DNA of 64,000 nucleotides from Acidovorax sp. DW039 (GTDB lineage Bacteria; Pseudomonadota; Gammaproteobacteria; Burkholderiales; Burkholderiaceae_C). The translations under genes and the position numbers were made by a program. The stretch is taken from assembly GCF_037101375.1 (NCBI RefSeq), contig NZ_AP029019.1, positions 2,170,001-2,234,000 of the forward strand. Reading direction: 5' to 3'. The notes beneath the pieces were generated by a model that was not told the DNA's origin, did not search any database, and saw only the letters and a program-made list of their open reading frames with translations. This document shows positions 26,598 through 34,337 of this stretch, one piece after another (within the stretch, counting starts at the first letter, position 1; every line of letters begins with the position of its first letter).

Positions 26598-27785
26598 ATG
26601 ATTCATCGATACGCGTTCGCTAATTTCCAGTCCTACTTGGAGTGGACCGAAGTGTCTTGGTTGCTGGATGGCAAGGTGCCTCAGTCGGTGTGGGCAAGAA
26701 CCTCCCCAACGGGCGAGCGCGTTAGCAGCGTGATGTCTGTAGTCGGAGCGAACGCCAGTGGTAAGACAGCTTTGCTCAAGCCGCTGCTTTTTTTGGACTG
26801 GTTTGTCAGTCAGTCTTTCGCTACGGATGCGCAGGCCCTGATTCCTGTGCAGCCGCACATGTCGGCCTCCGATGCTCCCTCAGAGTTCGAGGTCGAAGTC
26901 GATTTTGAAGGTCGCTTGTGGCGCTATATGCTGCGGTGCACGCGCGAACGCGTGCTTCATGAGTCGCTCTACGCAAAGCACGATCGCATGCGATATGTGT
27001 TTGTGCGGGATTGGAATGAGGACGAGCAAGCGTATTCCGTAAAGCAGAAGGATTTTGGCCTGCTGCCCGCGGAGGCTAAAAAGGTCAGACCAAACGCGTC
27101 CTTGATTGCGACGGCTGCGCAATACGGCGTGCCACTGGCCCAGCGGATCGCAGGTTCCAGCGGCGTGCGGTCGAATATGCACCAATACGGTCGCCGTCAA
27201 TCCGACGCTGGTCAGTTGGTAGTGGCTGCAGCCCATTTTGTGGAAAGCGACAGCCAGCGATCTCAATTGGTGTCCATGCTGCGTCGGTGGGATCTGGGTC
27301 TCAAAGATGTTGACATCCGGCAGATCGAAAACGTGATGCCTGACGGCTCCAAGCAGTCGTTCTGGGTGCCATTTGGCATTCACTCGACGGAAAACTCAGC
27401 GAGCTTTGAGTTGCCGTTCATGCTCGAGTCCAATGGCACACAGAGTTTGTTTGTTCTACTGTCTCGTCTGCTCCCCGCATTGGAGGGTGGTGGCGTGGCC
27501 GTCATTGACGAGCTTGAAAATGACCTGCATCCGCACATGCTCGAGCCTATTCTTGAGTTATTCGCCAGTCCAAAGACGAACCCGAACGGCGCTCAACTGC
27601 TTTTTACCTGCCACGCTGTGGAGGTCCTGAATCTCTTGCACAAGTCACAAGTGATGTTGGTAGAGAAAGATGAGCACAACCAAAGCACAGCATGGCGATT
27701 GGACAGCGTGAGCGGCGTGCGAAATGATGACAACCTGTACGCCAAGTACATGGCTGGTGCTTACGGTGCGGTGCCGCAGTTATGA
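26598..27785 (+). CDS. AAA15/21-type ATPase of a two-gene defence-like pair (RloA-like)
   Basis: A 395-residue ABC/SMC-like ATPase. It has Walker A GANASGKTALL (residues 50-60) after an N-terminal FANFQSYLEW strand, Walker B AVIDELENDLHPHML near residue 300, and an H-loop LLFTCHAVEVLN near 335. This is the standalone ATPase type found with nuclease partners in anti-phage systems (RloAB, PARIS AriA and related). No membrane segment. The stop overlaps the start of the partner gene by 4 bases (27782-27785), so the two products are made together. GC is below that of the housekeeping genes. Confidence 0.85.
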   Translation: MIHRYAFANFQSYLEWTEVSWLLDGKVPQSVWARTSPTGERVSSVMSVVGANASGKTALLKPLLFLDWFVSQSFATDAQALIPVQPHMSASDAPSEFEVEVDFEGRLWRYMLRCTRERVLHESLYAKHDRMRYVFVRDWNEDEQAYSVKQKDFGLLPAEAKKVRPNASLIATAAQYGVPLAQRIAGSSGVRSNMHQYGRRQSDAGQLVVAAAHFVESDSQRSQLVSMLRRWDLGLKDVDIRQIENVMPDGSKQSFWVPFGIHSTENSASFELPFMLESNGTQSLFVLLSRLLPALEGGGVAVIDELENDLHPHMLEPILELFASPKTNPNGAQLLFTCHAVEVLNLLHKSQVMLVEKDEHNQSTAWRLDSVSGVRNDDNLYAKYMAGAYGAVPQL

Positions 27786-28306
27786 GGCACAACAGGCATT
27801 CTCGCGCGGTTGCTCGCACGGTCTTAATCGTTGGGGAGGGTGACGCTGAAGTTACGTTCTTGCGGTATTTAAAGGAGCTCTACGTTGCGCGAGGTTCTGG
27901 TGTCGCAGTCACGATCAAAAATGCGCATGGAAAAGGGGCGCTGAACGTTGTGGACTGCGCGATTCGCCAATCGATGAGCGTGCAATACGATCAGGTGGCG
28001 GCGCTGCTGGATACGGATACTGATTGGACAGATGCCGCCAAAAGGAAGGCTAAGCAAGGAAAGGTGCATGTGCTGCCTTGTAATCCCTGCCTTGAAGCCC
28101 TTCTTCTATCGCTCAAAGATGAGCTCACCGAAGGAAGGACTACGAGCCAACTGAAGAGCTTGTTTGAGCGTCGGTTTGGGGGGAGTGCAAGTGATGTGGA
28201 CTGGCATCGTCATCTGAGTTTGGATGCGGTCAATGCCAAGAGGGCGGGGTACGCGGTAATCGATCAGCTGGTTCACTTGCTCGTACACGGACTTCTGCCT
28301 AAATAG
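27782..28306 (+). CDS. RloB-like TOPRIM-domain protein, partner of the ATPase
   Basis: A 174-residue protein with an N-terminal TOPRIM motif VLIVGEGDAEVTFLRYL (Glu19 and Glu23), an acidic DTDTDW at residues 77-82, and a NPCLEALLLS segment near 103-112 typical of RloB. TOPRIM folds of this sort bind Mg and act as nucleases or nuclease-like triggers. Coupled by ATGA overlap to the ATPase gene. By analogy with PARIS or RloAB the ATPase would sense infection and release or activate this protein; that is inference. Confidence 0.85.
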   Translation: MRHNRHSRAVARTVLIVGEGDAEVTFLRYLKELYVARGSGVAVTIKNAHGKGALNVVDCAIRQSMSVQYDQVAALLDTDTDWTDAAKRKAKQGKVHVLPCNPCLEALLLSLKDELTEGRTTSQLKSLFERRFGGSASDVDWHRHLSLDAVNAKRAGYAVIDQLVHLLVHGLLPK

Positions 28307-28553
28307 CGATTGAATTTTAGATCTAGTAGGCTGATGTTCTTGCTCGGCATGCGTGCGCCTGTTGACTTCCTCCCAACTCAATGAAGCGACTGTGTGTGAG
28401 TAATTGTTAATATTCATCAACTTGTTGACGTCTTGTTGCGTGTTTAACGTCCTCATCCGATAAGCTCCCTAGCTTTACTAAAACTACACAAACATAGTTG
28501 CGAACCAGAGCGTCTCTAGGCGCCACGTAGCTACATCATCAGGGAGTGCGCAT

Positions 28554-31500
28554 ATGCGCTTGGGAGGGGTGCGAGTTGGACTTAACCGACTCGGCGTGTC
28601 AGCGCGCGCATGTCTGAATTGGCTTTGGATGACCGTTTTGGTCTTGACCGCGTTATGCGGTGCATGGGGGCGCTCAGCCAATGCCCAAGACTCGGTTTGT
28701 GCCGAAGTCAAAATCGTCATCGAGCAAAAGCTCTCTCTGGAGCGCCAGGCTTTTGATGCCCACATGGTCATCAGAAACGGCTTGGAGACGAGCGCGCTGT
28801 CCAACGTCAAGATCGACCTGCTCTTCAAAGATCAGGATCAAAACGATGTTGTCGCCACAACCGATGCCAATTCATCAGGCGCTTCCTTCTTCGTACGTAC
28901 AGACAATTTGACGGGTCTGACGGCAATCGATGGCAGTGCCAGTTTGGCGGCAAAAGCTACCGCTGATATCCGTTGGCTGATCATTCCCTCGCAGGGCGCT
29001 GGTGGCACCACCTCTGAAGGGCGTCTTTACTACATCGGCGCGCGTGTCTCCTACACATTGGACGGTCAGACGAGCACCGTTGAAGTAACGCCCGACTACG
29101 TTGTTGTCCGTCCTCAGCCGCTTTTGCGGCTTGACTACTTTTTGCCCACGGATGTTTTCGGGGACGACCCATTCACGCCTGAGACAGAAGCCTCTGAGCC
29201 GTTCACGCTAGGGGTTCGCGTTGCCAACGTTGGAGCAGGCACTGCTGCGAAGTTGCAGATTGAATCCGCACAACCCAAGATTGTGGAAAACCGCCAGGGT
29301 TTGCTGATCGACTTCACCATCCTTGGTGGATACGTGGGTAACGCGATCGCCGGAAAGAGCCTGTTGCTGGATTTTGGCGATATCGCACCGCAGAGCGCAA
29401 AGATGGGGCGGTGGTTGATGCAGACCACGCTGGCGGGTAGGTTCACCCAGTTCAACGCTAGTTTTGTCCATGCCGACTCCTTGGGTGGAGCGGTGACATC
29501 CTTGATCAAAGAAATCGTGACCCACAAGTTGGTGCGGGATGTCCGTGTTGATCTGCCGGGCCAGGATGACATTGATGACTTCTTGGCTGAACAGGGCGAC
29601 GGTTACAGGGTCTACGACTCCCAGGGCGGAGACAACCCGGTTTTCAACCTGTCTGGCGCAGCTTCGTTGAATGCCGTCTCAGGCGGAAACCTTGCATTGC
29701 AGTTCCCTGCAACTCAAGGCCATGTGCATGTCAAGTTACCCGACCCTTCGCGTGGCTCTCGTGTGCTTGCGCAAGTACTGCGCAGTGATGGCAAACAACT
29801 GCTCGCTCAAAATTTCTGGCTCTCCAAATCGCGCAATAGCGACCTGAACTGGAGTTACTACGTCCACGTTTTTGACAGCAACACGACGGGACAGTACACC
29901 CTGGTTTTCTCGGACAGCTCGACGGCCTCGTTGGGCGGTACGGCCTATCTTGATGCGAACGGCAACGGTGTGCGCGATGCGGGCGAAGCACCTGAAGGCA
30001 ACCTCATGGTTGCCCTGAAGGGGGTTGATGCCCAGGGCCGAAATGTATCGATTCAGGCATACACAGATCCTCAAGGCAAATTTTCGTACAACGGTCTGAT
30101 GCCAGGCCGGTATCAGCTGGAAGCAGGTGAGCGCAGCGGTTGGATCAATGGCACTTGGGTCGTCGGCAGTGCGGGTGGTGTTGCCTCGGACGGTTTGATC
30201 CGCGACATCGTGCTCCTTGCTGGGACGAATGCCAGCGGCTATGTGATTTCCAAGCGCAAGCCAGTTGACGGTAGCAGCCAGACCTCATCAGCAGATGTGG
30301 CAGTGACTGCGCAGTCCAACGTTTACGAGTTGATTCCCGGCAAGACAGCGATCGTCACGATCACTGCGACCAACAAGGGTCCTGACACAGCGCAAGGTGT
30401 GACGGTTCAAGCGGCTCTTCCGGCTGGACTGTCTCAACAGATCGTCACGGCGAGTCTGGGCGCATTTGATGGATCGGTTTGGAATGTCGGTGCTCTGTCC
30501 AAGGACCAGTCGGCCACTCTCACGGTGCATGCTCTTGCTCAACCTTTGAGCGACGGTAAGTCCCGCTCTATCACGTGGACCGCAGCCATTGGCTCGCAAA
30601 CCAAAGATCCTGTGGGCGACAACAACCAAAGTCGCGTGAACCTGCTGGTGCAAAAGGATCCGCAGAGTGGCGCGGAGATTGCGCAAGAGTTGTACTCGCA
30701 GACCCAGGTGCTGGTGTGGAGTCAATGTCCAGAAGTTAGCTCGTCTCAAGACGCAGAAGCTTGTGCTGTGCGCAAGGCTGACGCTGCTCGAGCCTGGTTC
30801 GCAGCGCGTTCTATCCGGGCTTTGGTTGTGACCCAGTCGGGGGATTGGCGAGTCGCCATGCGCAGCGGTGCATACAACGTCCTGTGGTTTGCGGGGGGCA
30901 CAAGCAGTCTGGATGCCACGGCCCAGGCTGAAGTCCGCGCGGCGGTGCGCAGAGGTGACTCTGTGGTCTTGGACGGAGGAAACGCAGTTTCTATGCGTGG
31001 AGTCTCCGATGTATTTGGCGCAACCTTTGAAGAGCCCACCCTGGGCAGCGACCTCCAGGTCGCGTTGACGGGTGGTACGGCGATGCCGACCCTCGGTGCC
31101 GCTTACCCACTACAGCTGAATACTGCTACTTTGGATGGCGTCTACGTCGCTTCTGGAAAGCCAGCCATCGCGTCGCATGTGTATGGTCTGGGTCAATCCC
31201 TGTTGGCGGGCTTTGATTTGCTCGACGCTGCATCGAGCGGCGGCGTCTGGTCCCAATTTGCTGAGCAGCGTCTGCTCGCATTGACTCCTGCTCCGAAGAC
31301 TCAGCCTGCATTGGCGGGTTCCGCGTTCGGCCTGAAAGTCAAAGCCCGAAGCCTTGCCCCTGTGGGTGGTGCTGAAAAGTCCGTCAACCTCAAGATGGAC
31401 CTCACGTCTGGCGTCACTTATCGCGATGCGGTGCCTCCTGCACAAGGGGCTTCCTCGAGCGCGCAGCCGTCATGGGCACTTGCTTTGCCTGCGGGCCAGG

Positions 31501-33467
31501 AGCAAATCGTCAAACTGGAGTTGATGATGCCTTTGGCCTCTGGCGCTGCCGAGGCGAAGTCGCAGCTCTTGGATACGTCTGATATGGGCTTGCTCGCCAC
31601 GCAGACCACTGCGCTGCAGGTACTGGGTCTGGATACATTGGTCCCGCGCATCAAGTTGGCTCTGGCCGATATCACGCCAGTTGGGGCACAGCAGCAAGAA
31701 GCGGTCGCTCAAGCCCGTGATGCCCTGAGCAAAGTTGAGCAGGCGCAGCAGCAAAGTGATTGGAATACTGCGATTGAGTTGCTTGGGAATTTGCAAGCGA
31801 GTTTGGACCAGCTGTCGACCTTGCCTTCCGCTCCATCGATTGCGGAGTTGCGGTTGGACGTTGCCCGATGGTTCTTCTTGCTCCAAACCCGTTGGATTCC
31901 TGATCCTGCGCTGACTCCTGCGCAGATCACGAGCGTTGGTGGTAGCGGGCAAACTTCGATCGTTGGGCAGGTCTTTGGTCAAGCGCTCGCTGCGCAGGTG
32001 CTGGATGGTCGTGGCCGTCCCATGGCCGGGGTGTCGGTGCGTTTTGAGCTTCCAAGTACGGGTGCCAGCGCAAGCTTTGCTGGAGGCAATGCAAGTGCAG
32101 TCGGTGTGACGGACTCCCAAGGCGTTGTGCGCTCTCCAAGCTTGACTGCGAATACTGTTGCAGGCACTTTCCAAGCGCTCGCTACCGTTAACGGGCTGAG
32201 TTCTTCTGCTGTGTTCTCGCTGCAAAACAATCCGTTGGTCGCATCAAACCTGACCATTCAGGTTGTCGATGGGCAAGGGCAGTCCGCCACGATTGGCACC
32301 TTGTTTGGGAAGTCCCTGAGCGTTCGCGTAGTGGATGCTCAGAATCGCCCACAGGCCGGAGTGTCCGTGCAGTTTGATGCCATCGCGTCCGCAACAGGTG
32401 CTGGGGCGGCTTTCGAAGGCGCGGGTCAAAGTGCCGGTTCGGTACTTGCCACCACAGACGCTTCAGGCATTGCCGTATCGCCTCGGGTGCGCGCCAACAT
32501 GAGTGTGGGCGCCTATCAAGTCAGTGCGGCAGCCCAAGGGGCGGCCTCCAGTGTGAGCTTCTCTCTGCAGAACCAGATGGCGCAATCGCTGCGCTTGTTG
32601 TCTGTCGACGGCAATGGTCAGTCAGCACGCACCGGCGCGGTGTTTGGTAAGCCACTGACTGTTCGGGTGGTGGATGCACAAAGCCGTCCTCAGAGCGGAG
32701 TAGCCGTGCGCTTTGAAGCGCCGTCCAGCGGGGCTTCTGCACAGTTTGAAGGCCAGTCCACCAATGTCATTTTGGTCAATACCGACCTCAACGGGACCGC
32801 TGTATCTCCGCTGTTGCGTGCCAATGTGGTGACCGGGGCTTATCAAGTGCGCGTCGCAATCGCGTCTGACGCTTCTGCTGCACAAGTTTTTGATATGACC
32901 AACGTGGCTGCACCGGTGCCTACGCCGGTTTTCACAGCGCCTTCTGCGACCGGCACGGGGCAAGTCACCGCGCGTGTTTCTGGTGGTGGCGCCTCCTGTG
33001 CGTTCAACCCCGACGCAACCAGGATGATGCCTGCCTCTGGAATGGGACCTGTGCTGGGACAGATCCTGCTGCCACATGGCGTGTTTGACTTTGAGTTGGT
33101 CAGTTGCACACCAGGCGGCGAAGTCACCATCACAACGACTTGGCCAGACCTGCGTGGGATCACGGGCTACCTCAAGTACGGGGTCACCCGTACCTCTGGC
33201 GGCAGAAAGATTTGGTACCCACCTAAGAACCTGCGAATCAGCGGTAACACGGTGTCGTACACGATCAAAGACGGGGGTCTTGGTGACGATGACTTGACGG
33301 TCAACGGCGTGATCCGTGATCCCGGTGGTCCAGTGATTGCTGCCGCAATCCCCGCGACGGATCCAGCGCCTATCCCTGTCATGGATTGGCGAGTTCTGAT
33401 GTTCCTGAGCCTGTTGATCTTTGCGGTGGGAGGGGTTGTTCAGCGCCGCAACTCTCGGGGCACATGA
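28554..33467 (+). CDS. Giant secreted Ig-repeat protein with choice-of-anchor-U / IPTL-like C-terminus
   Basis: The ATG at 28554 has AGGGAG about 8 bases upstream, then a long signal peptide (cleavage near ANA-QD, ~residue 44). The 1637-residue protein shows an N-terminal beta-rich region, an SdrD-B-like unit (~461-540, with AYLDANGNGVRDAGEAPEGN), a DUF11-like domain (~580-690), and a GATase/ThuA-like Rossmann segment (~705-830). Three tandem invasin-type Ig repeats follow (starting near 1125, 1236 and 1352). The end has a choice-of-anchor-U-like domain (DGGLGDDDLTVNG), then a sorting tail starting IPVMDW with a membrane helix and RR, a variant of IPTL-CTERM. First gene of the RHS block; it probably ends up on the cell surface. 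Confidence 0.85.
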   Translation: MRLGGVRVGLNRLGVSARACLNWLWMTVLVLTALCGAWGRSANAQDSVCAEVKIVIEQKLSLERQAFDAHMVIRNGLETSALSNVKIDLLFKDQDQNDVVATTDANSSGASFFVRTDNLTGLTAIDGSASLAAKATADIRWLIIPSQGAGGTTSEGRLYYIGARVSYTLDGQTSTVEVTPDYVVVRPQPLLRLDYFLPTDVFGDDPFTPETEASEPFTLGVRVANVGAGTAAKLQIESAQPKIVENRQGLLIDFTILGGYVGNAIAGKSLLLDFGDIAPQSAKMGRWLMQTTLAGRFTQFNASFVHADSLGGAVTSLIKEIVTHKLVRDVRVDLPGQDDIDDFLAEQGDGYRVYDSQGGDNPVFNLSGAASLNAVSGGNLALQFPATQGHVHVKLPDPSRGSRVLAQVLRSDGKQLLAQNFWLSKSRNSDLNWSYYVHVFDSNTTGQYTLVFSDSSTASLGGTAYLDANGNGVRDAGEAPEGNLMVALKGVDAQGRNVSIQAYTDPQGKFSYNGLMPGRYQLEAGERSGWINGTWVVGSAGGVASDGLIRDIVLLAGTNASGYVISKRKPVDGSSQTSSADVAVTAQSNVYELIPGKTAIVTITATNKGPDTAQGVTVQAALPAGLSQQIVTASLGAFDGSVWNVGALSKDQSATLTVHALAQPLSDGKSRSITWTAAIGSQTKDPVGDNNQSRVNLLVQKDPQSGAEIAQELYSQTQVLVWSQCPEVSSSQDAEACAVRKADAARAWFAARSIRALVVTQSGDWRVAMRSGAYNVLWFAGGTSSLDATAQAEVRAAVRRGDSVVLDGGNAVSMRGVSDVFGATFEEPTLGSDLQVALTGGTAMPTLGAAYPLQLNTATLDGVYVASGKPAIASHVYGLGQSLLAGFDLLDAASSGGVWSQFAEQRLLALTPAPKTQPALAGSAFGLKVKARSLAPVGGAEKSVNLKMDLTSGVTYRDAVPPAQGASSSAQPSWALALPAGQEQIVKLELMMPLASGAAEAKSQLLDTSDMGLLATQTTALQVLGLDTLVPRIKLALADITPVGAQQQEAVAQARDALSKVEQAQQQSDWNTAIELLGNLQASLDQLSTLPSAPSIAELRLDVARWFFLLQTRWIPDPALTPAQITSVGGSGQTSIVGQVFGQALAAQVLDGRGRPMAGVSVRFELPSTGASASFAGGNASAVGVTDSQGVVRSPSLTANTVAGTFQALATVNGLSSSAVFSLQNNPLVASNLTIQVVDGQGQSATIGTLFGKSLSVRVVDAQNRPQAGVSVQFDAIASATGAGAAFEGAGQSAGSVLATTDASGIAVSPRVRANMSVGAYQVSAAAQGAASSVSFSLQNQMAQSLRLLSVDGNGQSARTGAVFGKPLTVRVVDAQSRPQSGVAVRFEAPSSGASAQFEGQSTNVILVNTDLNGTAVSPLLRANVVTGAYQVRVAIASDASAAQVFDMTNVAAPVPTPVFTAPSATGTGQVTARVSGGGASCAFNPDATRMMPASGMGPVLGQILLPHGVFDFELVSCTPGGEVTITTTWPDLRGITGYLKYGVTRTSGGRKIWYPPKNLRISGNTVSYTIKDGGLGDDDLTVNGVIRDPGGPVIAAAIPATDPAPIPVMDWRVLMFLSLLIFAVGGVVQRRNSRGT
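31930..32910 (+). repeat. Three tandem Ig-like repeats within the giant surface protein gene
   Basis: Units of roughly 330-345 bases start near 31930, 32262 and 32610. Each encodes a block like GKSLSVRVVDAQNRPQAGVS followed by VRFE/VQFD and ends in VFSLQN, VSFSLQN or VFDMTN. The second and third are most alike, consistent with internal duplication. Confidence 0.75.
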
Positions 33468-34321
33468 TGGTCTGGGAACGCTTTTTGCGCCCGCTTGTGG
33501 TGGGGTGCATGCTCGTTCTATCTGCGACTGTTTTGCCAGCGTGGGCGCAGGAGCCGGAGGTTCCTGCGTGCCTGCGCGTGGACTACCCCCAGCCCACGGT
33601 GCCTGAATTTGGCCATGCCGAAGCACTTTCGTATTCGACGCAAGAAACGCAGTGTTGGGTCGACGTCGTGGAGGCTCGGCGTGCTGGGGGAATGGCTCTC
33701 GATGTGAGGGAGGCTGCAGTGGCCCCTCTGCCTGGCGCTGTTGCTTTGCCGCTGCCGTCGGTGGCGGACCGTCGCTATTTGCGTGATCAGTCTCTTACTT
33801 TGGTCGGCACAGGGGTCGATTTGCGTGCTTTGACAACTGCGTGCCTATCGCTGCGCAAGCAAGGTTTCTCCAAAGTGCAGGTTTTGCTCGGCGGTGCGCG
33901 CAGTTGGGCGCGAATCCAGTCCGTGGACATGGTGACGCCGCAAGAGGCTTGGCTCGGTGCACTGGATGGCCAGTGGCGGTTGATCGGCATTGGACTGCGC
34001 CAAGAGCAAGTACAGAGCCTTGTAGGAAAACCAGAAGTCAATTTACCGTCGTCGGTGGATGACGCAGCACTTGTGCAAGCTCTGAACGATGCAGAGCGTG
34101 CAAAGCCGCTCGGACCACATCAGCAATGGTTGCTGCTCACGCCAAGCCAGGCCAGCGGGCAATCGTTGTTAGCGCGACTGCAGCAAACCCCATACAAGCC
34201 CGGCGCAAGAACTCTGGCCTGGCTCTCTGGCGGTTGGGATTCTTACAACGCATATCTGCAACAGCAGCAGCAGTCGGCGGCCCATGCAGGGCGTCCTTTG
34301 CCTCGCTCGTGTGGTTCTTGA
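33464..34321 (+). CDS. Exported twin rhodanese-like protein lacking catalytic cysteines
   Basis: ATG at 33464 overlaps the stop of the giant gene (33465-33467). The 285-residue product has a signal peptide (cleavage near AWA-QE). It then has two rhodanese-fold halves: the first (~residues 60-155) includes ALDVREAAV and ends GARSW; the second (~165-280) ends LAWLSGGWDSYNAYL. In active rhodaneses a cysteine starts the active-site loop; here the first loop reads LVGTGVDL and the second LLLTPSQAS, without Cys. It is therefore probably a binding or scaffold protein of the periplasm. The fold call comes from the DVRE and GGW-like landmarks; function unknown. Confidence 0.7.
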   Translation: MMVWERFLRPLVVGCMLVLSATVLPAWAQEPEVPACLRVDYPQPTVPEFGHAEALSYSTQETQCWVDVVEARRAGGMALDVREAAVAPLPGAVALPLPSVADRRYLRDQSLTLVGTGVDLRALTTACLSLRKQGFSKVQVLLGGARSWARIQSVDMVTPQEAWLGALDGQWRLIGIGLRQEQVQSLVGKPEVNLPSSVDDAALVQALNDAERAKPLGPHQQWLLLTPSQASGQSLLARLQQTPYKPGARTLAWLSGGWDSYNAYLQQQQQSAAHAGRPLPRSCGS

Positions 34322-34337
34322 GCATTTGGGGTTTTTC

